From assembly GCA_029204225.1 (NCBI GenBank), contig CM055094.1, positions 70,604,252 to 70,668,251 of the forward strand: a DNA stretch of 64,000 nucleotides, written 5' to 3'. This document shows, one piece after another, positions 10,782 through 22,555 of this stretch; within the stretch, counting starts at the first letter, position 1; the number at the start of each line of letters is the position of its first letter. The position numbers and the translations under genes are program-made. The notes beneath the pieces were generated by a model, which did no database searches, was not told the origin of the DNA, and worked only from the letters and a program-made list of their open reading frames with translations. The stretch is from Diphasiastrum complanatum (lineage: Eukaryota > Streptophyta > Lycopodiopsida > Lycopodiales > Lycopodiaceae).

Positions 10782-11340
10782 TTATTCAGAATTACAAGAA
10801 TCAATTTCATCAGCAACAACATCTTGGAATTCATCTCCTCATAGATGATTTTCATCATCACTCTCACTTTCAAAAATTATTTCATCATCCTGACTATTAG
10901 AATTTCTATTCTCAACATCTATGGAAGTGGGTGCTTTAAGTATGGTTTGACGATTTATTACATCTCTAGGTAGCTCAATCTCATAGTTAAAATGAAGGTT
11001 TTCCATTTCATTCTCAACATTTGCACCCTCAAATACTCGTCAACTTGAGCTACAAACCACCATATCTTGTTTAGTCGATCTGGTTGAAAAAACACCTGCA
11101 AAAATCACTATTTTAGAACATATCAAAAACTCAAATACTGAAGTCACTTGCAACAAAATGAAAAACATTATAGCATAGCATGTGCACCTGCTCACAGTGA
11201 TGAGGCAACACCAATGTGTCAAAGGAAATCACCATCTCTTGATAATCTCTCGAAGTATGTACAAAATGAGCTCTCAATCCATATCAAATGACCTCGGATA
11301 TGAGATTAGGTAGAGTGCCATTAGGGTAGACCCTAAACCC
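10782..11340 (-). pseudogene. CACTA transposase C-terminal exons, fragment
   Basis: Two exons of a CACTA transposase tail. The upstream exon (about 11340 down to 11188) encodes LVLPHHCEQ. A 92-bp intron (11187-11096) with GT..AG borders follows. The last exon (11095-10782) starts VFFQPDRLNK and then WWFVAQV, which in CACTA proteins follows the DUF4216 region and reads roughly QVFF-x-DRL-x3-W. It continues as an acidic tail to TAA (10782-10784). A frameshift lies just after the WWFVAQV block, and further stops are present in both exons. The plus-strand exon at 53290-53715 has the same arrangement with a related sequence, which supports the call. The catalytic core is missing. Confidence 0.5.
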
Positions 11341-11456
11341 TTGGCTCTCAAAGCCTTAGATCATGCATAATTACCCTCTTGGTAGCTCGAGTCAACTGTC
11401 TTATAAAAGTAGGTGGCCGCCCTCATAAAAATTCCCAATCATCTAGGAACACCATG

Positions 11457-11640
11457 ATATAATTCACTTTAGAAAAATATTTATTTAACTAATTCCATTT
11501 CATTATGAACATGCAAAAAAAAGCTCATCATAATATAATTCACTTTAGAAGAAAAATATATATAGCCTAATCATAATATAATTCACTTTAAAAATATATT
11601 TATTTAACTAATTTCATGTCATTATCAACATGCAAAAAAC
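11457..11640. repeat. AT-rich tandem duplication
   Basis: A block of about 64 bp starting TATAATTCACTTTA and ending AACATGCAAAAAA occurs at 11457-11520 and again at about 11576-11640. A partial third start (ATATAATTCACTTTAGAAG) lies at about 11530 between them. It lies just inside the palindrome cluster that follows. Confidence 0.75.
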
Positions 11641-11653
11641 AAAAAAAAAAAAT

Positions 11654-12017
11654 GCGTGGATAATCCATGCAGAAGATATCCACGCGTGGATATCTTTAAC
11701 TTCCAGTCTAGTCCGGTGAACAAACTGAAATTTGCGTGGATTATCCACGCATGGATTATCCACGCCAAAACTGCTTTCCGGTGCCGCCAACCTTCCCTCC
11801 CAAACAGTTGCCGGAATTTTCAAAATTCAATTTTGGATGGATTATCCACGCGCATAAATTTTTCGGGGCCGTGTTAGAAAAACACTGGTAGACTGGCCGG
11901 CGACATGTTCAAAAATTTTTTTGGCGTGGATAATCCACTCGTGGATGTTCCACGCAAACAAACTTTTGGAAAATCGACTAAGTGTCAGGTCTCGCGTGGA
12001 TACTCTGCGTGGATAAA
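11654..12017. repeat. Cluster of GCGTGGATAATCCACGC palindromes (CACTA-like subterminal region)
   Basis: Half-sites GCGTGGAT and ATCCACGC occur about 14 times in 364 bp, often as full palindromes. Examples are GATATCCACGCGTGGATATC at 11675-11694, a perfect 20-bp palindrome, and GCGTGGATTATCCACGC at 11734-11750. Others lie near 11654, 11752, 11838, 11924, 11938 and 11994. The spacing is irregular, unlike a satellite. This is the layout of transposase-binding arrays inside CACTA ends, and CACTA coding remnants lie 300 bp away. The 5' end of a minus-strand element would be expected on this side. Confidence 0.6.
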
Positions 12018-12730
12018 CACAGAGTTTTCTAGTTGTGTGAGTTCACTACAGATAATCTTTGGCTCCTTATTGATGCTTTATCTACCCGCTAAGTAGAAGT
12101 AACACAGCCTCCGCTAGAAAATCTGTTGCAATCGCCTGGTTCGGCCCATAGCGCAAACGTTTGAAGTAGTTCAGAGAAGGAGAATTTTAATGAGTGTGAG
12201 TGATGCATAGTTAATGAGTTCCATAGGTAAGTGATATAGAAATACGACTGAGAGTGAATGTATAAACCTTCATAAGCTATGTCCCTAGAAGATTGGAAAC
12301 CCTCTATTAGCTAGGAAGGCACAGTTTGGTTGATAAAATGTGTCCGGGATCATTAGTTAGAACAGAATTTGAGACATTGCAACCATCCTCGTAGCAACAC
12401 GATATTGGAAGTGTTGTATTCTGTTAAGTTACTTTCTCTCCTATGTTGATCCCACGATGAGGAAAAAGCCTAACAAACAAGCCGGTCTCATACAAGACAA
12501 TTGTCCCGACTCACTTACTCGAGTGGCCCTCTTCACTATAGCATGTAATGAAAGTTAAAAGGTTGCTATTTACAATAAAAAAGTGTAATGACTAGAAACA
12601 ACTGGAAATACATTGGGCTTATTTTTCTAACAATGTTTCTCAGTATTGCCACAAATACAAACTATTCATTGATAACTTGAATGATTTTTTTTTCTTGCTC
12701 ATCTTTGTTGAAATCTAGCAGGTTCACAGA
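12018..12730. other. Unassigned stretch
   Basis: No coding frame, terminal repeat or tandem repeat that I can support. A CACTA pentamer occurs at about 12044 within TTCACTACAG, next to the palindrome cluster. It is too short to call a transposon end. Confidence 0.35.
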
Positions 12731-13494
12731 TGTGGGAAAACCAATTCCATGTGTGAATGATCTTATTAAGCTTTGTGTTTAGCACATAAACTGATTCTAG
12801 ATTGAATATCGTGATCTAGTTCAAGAATTTATGACTAAACCACAATCTAGCATACTAGTAATCAAAGAATGGTTACTTTTACAAACAATGAGGAAAGTAT
12901 AAAGAAATCAATGCATTAGCATAGCCTCCTCCTCGAGTTAGAGAGAGAGTTCAAAATTCAAGCATACAAGCTGGCAATAGATCCAAATTCACAAGAAATG
13001 GCTTCAATGCTTGGTTCATCATCAAAGATTGTGAGAGAACTTACATACATTTATGGTGGATGGAATAGCTCATGGTAGAGCTAGCATTCATCTACTTTCT
13101 TCCACATCTAAAAGTGAAAACTAACAAAATAGTGACATATGTCACTTCACATGCATATCTATCTTCCTACTTTTACCATGTGGCAATTTCTAAATTAGAA
13201 TTGTCCAAATCACTATGCATGTGTCCATTACACTTTGTGCATGCCTTGCATGACAATTTGGAGCACTTACAATCTTTTCATGTGATATGACTCAGGTTTC
13301 TACAAGCTCATATTTGGCATTTCTATGCCTTAAATCTATATGCATGTTGTACTTGATCAACTAGACTTCATATAACCCATGTAGCTCGAGTTTCCTCTAG
13401 GCCAAATTTCACATTTTCAATATGAAACATTACATGCATGTAGAAAAAACCTTATCAAAACCAAAAAGTCAAGATAGATGATTTTTCATTTTCA
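12731..13494 (-). repeat. Putative 3' LTR of Copia element I
   Basis: Bounded by TGTGGGAAAACC on the left and a TTTTCA edge on the right. On the minus strand this edge follows a purine-rich tract (about 13495-13508) that lies just after the Pol C-terminus. There is no second LTR to confirm the limits, so both ends are tentative. Confidence 0.4.
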
Positions 13495-13499
13495 ATACT

Positions 13500-15485
13500 C
13501 CTAAAAATTAATCTATGTTGACATGAACATGGATCCTAGAATTAATTCAAGATTGGATCTATGCTTGATGAAGGAATTTTTGCTCAAAGGTTTGGTGAGC
13601 AAATTGGCAATACATGATCATGTGTCAATGTGCTCCAAATAGATTTTTCATGAGTTTCTCTCTCACAAAGTGATGTGCAACTTCGATGTGTTTGCTCCTT
13701 GCATGAAATATTGGGTTGTTGGCAAGGGCTTGTGCTGAAATATTGTCTCACATGATCAACGGTATATCGTCTTCCTTGATAGTCTTTAGCTCCAAAAGCA
13801 ACCTCTTGATCCAAAGTACTTCCTTTGCTATAGTAGTAAGTGCTTTATATTCAGCTTCACAAGATGAGAGAGATATGGTATCTTGCTTTTTAGAAAGCCA
13901 AGATATTAAATTCCCTCCAAGGTATATTAGATACGTACTTGTAGATTCCCGATCCACTTTATCACTAGCAAAATCTGAGTCAGAATATCCAACCATAGAA
14001 AGGTCTTCACTCTTGTATAACAAACCATAATCATGAGAGGAAGATATGTACCTAAGTACCCTTTTGGCCATTTTCCAATGATGAATTGTAGGATTTTGCA
14101 TAGCTTGGCTATGAACACTAAAACTTATATCAGGCCTAGTTATAGTAAGCCAAATTAAGGAGACTATAAGACTCCTTAAAAGAGTGATGTCCATGAAGGA
14201 TCTTTCATCACCTTTATTAGGATCTTTCACAATTTGCTCCATTGGAGTATCAATAATCTTACAATCTAACATATTAAATTTCTTCAACATTGAAAGAGCA
14301 TACTTGGATTAACAAATAAAAGCTGTATCATTATGAAAGTCAATCTCTAGGCCTAAAATGTAATGGACTTTTCCAAGATCTTGCATCTTGAATTCCCCTC
14401 CAAGTGCAACTTTAGTTTCTTCAACTAAATTGATACAACTTCCACTCAGGATAATATCATCAACGTAAATTAGAAGAATGACAATATCACTATCATAAAA
14501 CTTGATATACATGGAATAATCATACTCACTAAGAATTAATCCTAGTGAGATAAAGAAAGAGTTAAGTCAAGCATAGCACGATCTTGGTGTTTGCTTCTGT
14601 CCATAAAGACTTTTGAAGAGCAAACAAACTTTGGACTCATCTTTGATGAATCCTTGAGGTTGTTCCATATAGATTTCTTCTTCTAGATACCCATTTAAAA
14701 GCATTTGAGACATCTAATTGGAACACCTTCCATTTAAAAAAACAAGCAATGGATATGATAATTCTTATTGACACCATCTTTGCAACAGGTGCAAAGGTCT
14801 CTTCATAATCAAGTCCATGACTCTGGGCAAAGCCCTTGCACAAAGTCTTGTCTTATATTTAGTGATTGTGCCATCTTGGTTATATTTGACTTGCAAAACC
14901 CAATTGCAACCAAGAGTGTGCTTGTTGGATGGAAGATCCACAAGATCCCATGTCTTGTTGGTGATCAATGCATAATATTCTTGCTTCATGGCTAAAAACC
15001 ATTCTGCTGAATTGAGTGCCTCTTGGACATCCTTTGGCTCTTCATATGAGATAAAATATGCATAAGTAGTGGAATCAAGATCCATTTGTTTGTCTTTTTC
15101 ACCATATGAGAGCCTCTTAGGCTCGGATCTTTCTTGTAGTGATCTTCTAGGTGAGAAGACTCGAGGTGACTCCTCATCAATTCTTGACCCCATCCCTCCA
15201 TGATAATCTTCAAGAGAGACAATAGGAGAACCTTTTTGATGCTCTTTGATCTCGGCCTCATCAAAGATGTATTTCTACTTGTCATGGAATATAACATCTC
15301 TACTCTCAATTGTGATTGAGGTAGAGGGAACATAAATTCTATATGTTTTTTTTGTTGGATGAATACCCAACCATGATTCCTTTGCTTGAATTTGGATCAT
15401 CTTTTCTCCTTGTTTCCAAGGGAATATGCACAAATCAAGTACATCAAAAAACTCTAAGGTGATCAACCTTAGGCTTCTTCTTGAA
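13500..15485 (-). pseudogene. Copia element I: RT and RNase H, broken
   Basis: The 3' half of a Ty1/Copia polyprotein read right to left. From 15466: an integrase C-terminal extension ending IESRDVIFHDK; an RT entry segment with ALNSAEWFLAMKQEY and LGCNWVLQVKYNQDG; FAPVAKMVSIRI; LLIYVDDIILSG with the YVDD catalytic pair (near 14460); and then an RNase H segment with GYSDSDFASDKVDRES and SLSSCEAEYKAL. Several frameshifts split it into five overlapping frames. Gag, protease and the integrase core are missing because the sequence ends near 15485, where the LTR of Copia B1 begins. The relationship is closest to the A/E/F group in this window. Confidence 0.85.
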
Positions 15486-15489
15486 TAAG

Positions 15490-15660
15490 AAACAAAAGTA
15501 CACTATACATATAGTTCTTCACTCAAGCAACCCATGCATGGCCCAGGTTGCCGTTGACGGGACGCGTGTCCCGTTGACTCATTTTGTGGCGAGGCCAACT
15601 GATCCTTATCTACTAATAGGACCCACAGTACAGTAACACAGTGATTCTACTTTAATTCTA
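15490..15660 (-). repeat. 3' LTR fragment of Copia B1
   Basis: It matches the LTR of B2 (about 47027-47293) with many substitutions. Both contain the ACCCAGGTTG..CGTGTCCCGT stretch and end in TTTAATTCTA, just before a pyrimidine tract that is the minus-strand polypurine tract. The left part is missing because the neighbouring element I cuts it off. Confidence 0.75.
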
Positions 15661-17990
15661 ACTCTCTCACTTAAAGTAGAGTCTACTTTTTATACAGTCA
15701 TATACATAGCTTTAAAGTCAACAAACTTTAAGTACAGAAAGCTTTGATCTAAACTTATCAAAAAAATTTCTAACAAGTGGCTTAGTGAAAATATCAGGTA
15801 GTTTTTGTCTGTACTACAATGAACAACATAAATTTCATGACTCAGCAGCCTCTCACATATAAAGTGATACTAATCAATCTCAATCTCGCATGGAACACTG
15901 GATTCTTTGCGAGCTGAATGCCACTCTAATTGTCGCTATGTATAGTCATGAGATTTTCTAGTTTCATGCCAACTTCATCCAAGATTTGAATCAACCATAT
16001 AGCTTCTTGTGCTGCACTACACATTGCCTTATACTCTGCTTTTGTTGTGGATAGAGCAGCTGTACTTTGCTTCTTACTAGACCAGGAAAAAAAACTGCCA
16101 CAAAGCTGCAATACATACCTTGTGGTGGATCTATGATCATCATAGTCACCTCCCCAATCTACATCCACATAGCCACATAACTCAGGTAAACCCTCATGTT
16201 TCCTGTACACCAAGCCATAATCGGAAGTGCCTTTGACATAACGCAAAATGTGCTTAGCTGCTTTCCAATGCGTTTCCGTAGGTGCTACCATAAATTGACC
16301 TACAATACCAACAACATAGCATATATATGGTCTAGTCGTGGTAAGGTAAATCAAGCTCCCTACTAATTGCTTATACAGCGTAGCATCAAATGGCTGTGAC
16401 TCATCAAGCTTAGAAAGCTTTTTACCTTGTCCACTATTTGATCTTAGAACTTTGATCTCCCTACTTGTCTAATTTTTGACCAATGCTTTGAAGCTCTTGA
16501 AAGTGTCAAACACATCTGATTTCTTCTTCAAGAAGTAAATCCACGTCTTACGTGACATATCATCAATGAAGGTCATGAAATAGAAGGCTTTACCTAAGGA
16601 CATAGTCCTTATAGGCCCACATAGATCTGTGTGGATCAAATCCAGGATGTTCTTTGCCCTTGCAACTCCACCTTTATTGAACTTCTCTCGATGTTGCTTC
16701 CCATACACACATGATTCGTCTTTAAGTGGTCTTCCATCATAGGCAATCCTCTCACCATTTCCAGTTTTCTCATTAAGCTAAGGGCTCCTAGGTTCAAATG
16801 AACAAGCCTTTTATGCCACAGTTCAGTTTGCGATGGAATGGATGAGATAAGTCCATGTTGCCCCTTGATTGTAGCATTCAACCTATACAATTTAGTGTTT
16901 GGCTCCCTGATACCATCCATAATGACTTTCAACTTTTGGTTCACATCCTTCACAAAGCAACGATCATGGGAAAATTCTACTTTCAACTTTTGATCAGTAA
17001 TGACACCAATAGAAAGTAGATTTTTCTTTAGACCTAGTACATAAAGTACCTCCTTGATTGTCCTGCTTTTTTCATCAGGTAGTTGGATGAAAATGGTGCC
17101 TATTCCCTTGATCTTGCAAACATCACTATTTGCTTGTGAGACAAATGTTCTATTATCCAAATCTCTCAAGCTACTGAACCAATCTTTGTTACTTATCATG
17201 TGTCTTGTGGCTCTTGAGTCAATGTACCATGCTTGATCATCTTGATTAGATGACAATGCTAATATGAAGATGCTAGAGTCTTCAATCTCACCTTCGTCGA
17301 CAAGGTTACTTATTTGCTTTGGTTTACCCTTTCCTGATTCCACCAGAAATTTATGACATTTGCTCTTCCAATGGCCCTTTTTGTCGCAGTGCAAGCATTT
17401 GCTCTTCTTCTTCGTCTTGCTGGAAGATCCCTCATCCTCTTGAGTCTTGATGCAAGAAGAGCAATGGCGAGAAATGGTGAAATCTAGACATCAAAACACT
17501 GATGATCAGGCATTTGCGACACACCAAAAACAAGGCAAAGACAAAGGCAAGAAGAAGTATGTGCTCACCAATGGAATGCAGTTCATCCCTCATTGTCTTA
17601 ATCCTAGTCATGTACGTCTGAATGTGCTCTCCTTGCTCCATTTGGCACAATTCAGCTTTGACTTCAGAAACATGATTCTTGACAGATTTGATGTCTCGAA
17701 CTGCTCCTTTAGCACATCCCATGCATGTCTGGGTGTAACAACATCACAACTGTGGGTAATGATGTGATCATTTCCTGACAAGTTGATATAAGTCAAGGCT
17801 CTTCTTGATCTTCTATCAAATACTTTGATGTCAGTTTTGTTTGCCGGTCTTCTCTCATCACCCTGACGATATTCCACAATTCCTTCTCTATCAATATGTT
17901 TTTCATTTTGAATTTCCACACTACATAGTTGGAATTCCCGTCCAATTTGCTACTTTCACTCAAAATGGACTCTCCCATGTTTGCCATCCC
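15661..17990 (-). pseudogene. Copia B1: Gag, protease, integrase, RNase H; RT deleted
   Basis: From 17987 downwards: Gag start with SSKLDGNSNYVVWKFKMKN; a UBN2 block; a CCHC knuckle ending HWKSKCHKF (near 17390); protease DSRATRH, where the active motif would be DSGATRH, so Gly is replaced by Arg; a pre-integrase H-x-RLVHLNLGAL region; and integrase HTDLCGPI with the first catalytic Asp. Near 16430 the integrase reading KVLRSNSG joins directly to the post-RT segment, so the integrase C-terminus and the whole RT core are gone. RNase H follows (15926-16354) with YVDVDWGGDYDD and LSTTKAEYKAM. Multiple frameshifts are present. The 5' LTR and primer site were not found. Confidence 0.85.
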
Positions 17991-18704
17991 AAAAATGCCT
18001 GAAACTGCAACTGTAGGCTATAAACTGTATGCCGATGCGAACTGTGATGTCTGAAGTAAAAAATAATGACCTGCAGTTTTTTCCTTACCAGGCCACCCGC
18101 CACTTTTCCGCCAAATTAAAAATCGGCCTCGCCTTCCGAAATGCACTTTGTCACCAACTCCCAACTACGTGCCCAATGGAATGGTGAAATCACTTTTGGT
18201 GTGCTCCTAGCACTTTCTCCGCTACAATCACTCTGTTTTGCGATATCGTACAGGCTCCGCAATGAAGTGAGAAAGCCTTCATGGGAGGTGAAAGCTTGGA
18301 GAGACAAAAACGACTGGAAAAAAATTATTCTTTGGTGTATTTTGCAGGTTTGGAGCTCAGAACCATCAATGGGGAACGGAGACATACTCCCAGAGGAATC
18401 AGAAAGCCCAGGGCAGCATCAGACAGATTGAAAATCTGTTGAGTGGGAGGATTTTTACAATACTTCTTAGTTGTTGTGAAAAGTGCCATTTGTGTGAGAG
18501 GTTTGTCAAGAAATATCTCATTTGTTTATTTGGAGTACCGCAAATCACACTAGATAGTATCTAGTACTGCCATTTAGAGTTAGGAGGCTTCATACTTTTC
18601 ACATTACTGATTTGTCTTTTGAACGATCACACATTTCGAAAGGCTTTGGCGAAGAGGAAAATCTAGAATATTCTCTCAGAAAGTTCTTATATTTTATCTT
18701 TTCT
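17991..18704. other. Unassigned stretch upstream of B1
   Basis: No primer site or LTR edge for B1 is visible. A 96-codon plus-strand frame (18141-18431) and its antisense partner have no recognisable domain. Confidence 0.3.
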
Positions 18705-18958
18705 GTACCAATATTGGATCGACGCGCCAATGGTATTTAAAATCCTGAGCAGTCGTACATCCGCGTGTCGTACAGATATAGCATATCCGTACCAATATCG
18801 GATCCACGCGCCAAAGGTAAAGAAAATACTAAGCAGTCATACATCCGCCCGTCGTACCGATATCACATACCCGTACCAATATCAGATCCATGCGCGCAAG
18901 CTAAAGAGAATCCCGAGTAGTCGTGCACCCGCGCATCATACCGATATCATGTGCACAA
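18705..18958. repeat. 84-bp tandem repeat, three copies
   Basis: Units begin GTACCAATAT at 18705, 18789 and 18873, so the period is exactly 84 bp. The copies are diverged by perhaps 15-20 percent by eye. Each carries GTACCAATATC, a GGATCCACGCGC-like segment and a CCGTCGTACCGATATCA segment. The period is a multiple of three and one frame (18730-19206) stays open through it as a 28-residue repeat, but I see no other sign that it is translated. Confidence 0.85.
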
Positions 18959-19056
18959 CCAAATATATACAAATCTATGGTGTGATAAAATTTGGAGACA
19001 GGTTGTGTATTCAGACTGAACCATTTTTTTTTTTATCCGGACTCATCTATCCAGTA

Positions 19057-21928
19057 ATGGCAACTCTAAGCGAGAGTGTCCTCAATGAGTCAAGCAAATT
19101 GGAAGGTGTCGGAACTATGCAATTCAGAAATTCAAATGAAGAACATTTTGATGGAAAAAGAGCTATGGGAGATCGTGACAGTCGAAGAGACAAGGCCAGT
19201 GATTGAAGAAGATCAGCGGGCATTTGATAGGAGAAAACGAAAAGCCCAGAATGTCATCAACGCATCAGTGAGAGATGCAATTATTCCCTATATTTCAGAT
19301 TCAGAACGACCAAAAGAAGAGTGGGATACATTGAAGGCTTGAAACGACAAATACCTCTCGAATACTATTTCTAAAAACGAAGTTGCATACATTGCGGATG
19401 GATGATGGTGCACCTATTGCCGATCACATACTAAAGATCAAAGAGATCCGTGATGAATTAGCAGCAGTTGGATAGTGAGTACAAGATCGTGAGATCGTGC
19501 AACTGACATTGAATAGTCTGAGTGAGTCACATCAGATGTTTGTGACGAGTATAGCCACAAGAGAAAATCTTCCAACCTATGAAGAACTAGGTGGATTGCT
19601 TTTGTGGGAGCGTGAATGCTTCAAGAAACAGAAGGAGATGCAACAAAGAAAACACAAATGGCAAGCGGGAAATTATGTTGATCAACATCAACATGATGAC
19701 TATTATTATGAAGACAATTATACTGATCAACATCAATATGATGATGATCAATATGAAGATGATACAGGTGAAAGTTCAAAATTGTTCATTACATCAATCA
19801 CTACAAAGTGATTGCTACAGGAGCTAGAGTCAACGAGAATACAAAGTAAATGCGAGATCTTTTACTCAAGCTATGGTAAGCATTGTTGATAGTCAAAGTG
19901 ACCTTTGCATCAAAGGTTTGGTCATATTAGTGCTCAAAGCTTGCAAATCCTTAAAATAGGTAATCTAGTTGTTGGATTGCCTGATATCTCTTTTGAAAAA
20001 AAAAATTGTGAGGATTGCATTTTGGGAAAACAACATAGAGAGAGATTTTCCAAAGATGGAACAAGAAGAGCCAATGGCATTCTTGATCTTGTTCATAGTG
20101 ATCTGCGTGGACCAATACAAACTAGGTCCATTAGTGGTTGTTACTATTTCATCACATTCATTGATGACTACAGTAGACATATCTAGATTTATTCCATAAA
20201 CAAAAAATTTGATGCTTTTGCTAAGTTTAGAGAGTTCAAAGCTCTAGTTGAAAAACAAACAGGTTGCTATGTTAAGACCCTCATATCAGATGGTGGTGGT
20301 GAGTATTTTTCAACAAAGTTTATAAATTTTTGCAAGGATCAGGGGATAAAGAGGCAAACTACTGCACCCTATTCACCACAACAGAATAGAGTTGTAGAAT
20401 GGAAAAACAGATCTATTGTGGAGATGGCTAGGACAATGTTTAAGAGAAAGGATTGGCCAAATACTTTTTGGGCAAAAGCATGCAACACAGCTACTCATAT
20501 CTTGAATCAGTGTCCTACGAAGTCTGTGGAGGGTAAGACACATTATGAAGCTTTTACTAGAAGGAAACCTAATGTTTCTCATTTACGAGTATTTGGTTGT
20601 GATGCTTACGCTCTAATTTTGAGGAAACCTTCGCACCCGTAACTAAGATGGTGACTATACGTTCTATCATTGCTATTTTTGCTTTCTATGGTTGGAAGAT
20701 CCAGCAAATGGACATTAAATATGCTTTTCTTAATGGAGTGGTGGATGAAGAGGTGTACATAGTACAACCTCAAGGATTTGTTGAGCCAGGGAGAGAGCAT
20801 CTTGTTTGTAAGCTCAACAAAGCCGTTTATGGATTGAAGCAAGCACCACAGGCATGGTGCTCTTGCATTGATGAACACTTCAAACAAAGGGGAATGGTAA
20901 AGAGTGATGTTGATCCTAATCTTTACATTCTAAAGCAAGATTCAAATATAGTGTTCATTGTGTTGTACGTGGATGATTTGATTATTATAGGAAGTAATGA
21001 GAGCTTAATTGATGAAATCAAATCAGATCTTTCCAATGCTTATCACATCAGCGATCTAGGATTGATGCACTATTGTCTTGGCATTGAAGTGTGGCAAAAG
21101 GAAGACATGGTCTTTCTTACACAAAGCAAATATGCATGAGGTTTGCTTTGTAAGTTCAATATGCATGATTGTAAGCCTTTGAGTACACCTATGGATGTCA
21201 ACATGAAGCTTACTACATATGATGAATCTAAGAAAGTGGATGCTTACTTGTATAGACAGCTGGTGGGTAGTTTGATTTATTTGACACACACACAACCTGA
21301 TATTTCTTATGTTGTTGGTGTTGTTAGTCAATTTATGCAAGATCCTAGTCAAGCACATTGGAAGTCTGCTAAACGTATTCTCAGATACATTCAAGGGACA
21401 TTGAATTTTGGGTTGAAGCATGATTAGCCTGAAGCGCCAATGTTGGTAGGTTAAACAGATGTCGATTGGGTAGGTAATATTGATGATAGAAGATCTACCA
21501 GTGGTGATACATTCAGTTATGGTACAGCTGCGATTTCATGGAGCAGCAAAAAGCAACCTACAATATTCTTATCATCGACGGAAGCTGAATATCAAGTACT
21601 CAACAATGCTACACAACAAGCGGTATGCTTACGATGATTGCTTGTGGATTTAGGTCAACCACAGTTGAATGCAACCATTATATCTTGCGACAATCAAAGC
21701 TACATTCACCTTGCCAAAAATCTAGTTGTACATGCTCGAACCAAGCACATCGAAGTACACTATCATTTTGTTTGAGAGAAAATTCTTGATTTAGCCATTG
21801 ATCTTGTTTTTTGTAAATCTGAAAATCAAATGGCAGATATTTTTACTAAGTCATTAGGTAGATGTAAATTTGAGAGGTTTCGTACTCTATTAGGAATAGA
21901 AGAATGTAATTTTATCATTGAGGGAGAG
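19057..21928 (+). pseudogene. Copia C polyprotein with two internal deletions
   Basis: Gag starts at ATG 19057 (LSESVLNESSKLEG) and resembles the B1 Gag. Frames break at once. Gag continues (MKNILMEKELWEIV; DAIIPYISDSERPKEEWDTL) to about 19811. Protease is missing: the next recognisable part is the pre-integrase LHQRFGHISAQ at 19904. Integrase shows HSDLRGPIQT, FIDDYSR, SDGGGEY and the region that should hold the catalytic Glu, where VVEWKN replaces the usual VAERKN. Near 20608 integrase VFGCDAYA joins RT FEETFAPVTKM, a second deletion. RT then runs with MDIKYAFLNG, YGLKQAPQAW and YVDDLIIIG. RNase H (to about 21870) has ADWVGNIDDRRST-like and SSTEAEYQ motifs with stops. It ends at a GGGAGAG polypurine tract. 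Confidence 0.88.
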
Positions 21929-22193
21929 TGTTAGAAATCAATGATAAACTTCATTCTGTTACTGTTTACGATGTACATTAATGTTGACAACTGTTACTAG
22001 TTGTAATTAGCCGTAGGCTAGTCTATTAGTCTACTCGGAGGTTTTCTCTCTCTATCACGGTTCAGGGTTCATTTGTACATTTCACATTTTAGATTGATCT
22101 AGTATGATAGAGTGAGTGTGTGTGTTCTTCTCCCGCCTCCTTGTGGTGATTGTTTATGGTGAATGCTTGATATTCCAAATCTAATTATTGACA
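21929..22193 (+). repeat. 3' LTR of Copia C
   Basis: It starts TGTTAGAAATCA right after the AGGGAGAG purine tract and ends ATTGACA, where Copia D2 coding sequence begins. Length is 265 bp. No 5' partner was found, consistent with a 5'-truncated element. Confidence 0.7.
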
Positions 22194-22539
22194 ATATTTG
22201 GATGCTGAGTTTATTTTTGTATACCTAAGAGTAAAAGGAGCAAAATGTAGGTGAAAGCTTTGAAGTGTATTTTCACATGATATAATCAACAAATGAAGGG
22301 GTATAGATGCCATGATCTACTTGGATAATGGATGCACATAAGTCGTGATCATACTCGATGAGATTCATAGGTTTGGTGATGATGAAAAACATATTGATAA
22401 ACTATCCAAGCATCTCAGTGAGGACGAAGCAATTCCACCACCACAAGTTGATTATCAAGCCGAAGATGAAAGTCATGGTACTCCTCCGATTGTGGAGACA
22501 AGATGGAGAGTAAATAACAAACCTATTGGATCAGAATGA
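22194..22539 (+). pseudogene. Copia D2: integrase C-terminal extension fragment
   Basis: It reads roughly FGC-x-VYF-IPK-x-R, then a KGYRCHDL-like block and VIILDEIHRFGDDEKHIDEL, then ETRWRVNNKPIGSE. This is the linker between integrase and RT of a Copia polyprotein. It matches D1 (36275-36612) closely, including its flank. Frames are interrupted upstream of 22345. Nothing of RT follows: a minus-strand LTR fragment begins within about 20 bp. Confidence 0.75.
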
Positions 22540-22555
22540 TCTCCAATACAATGTT

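Noticed and set aside
11329-11342. ACCCTAAACCC resembling plant telomere repeat
   Set aside because: A single imperfect unit pair with no array; most likely chance.
12044-12053. CACTACAG as the terminus of a CACTA element
   Set aside because: The pentamer is common by chance, is oriented away from the adjacent palindrome cluster, and has no matching inverted end or 3-bp duplication.
18705-18958. CRISPR-like array
   Set aside because: Three diverged 84-bp units with no conserved short repeat and unique spacers, in a plant nuclear setting; it is a simple tandem repeat.
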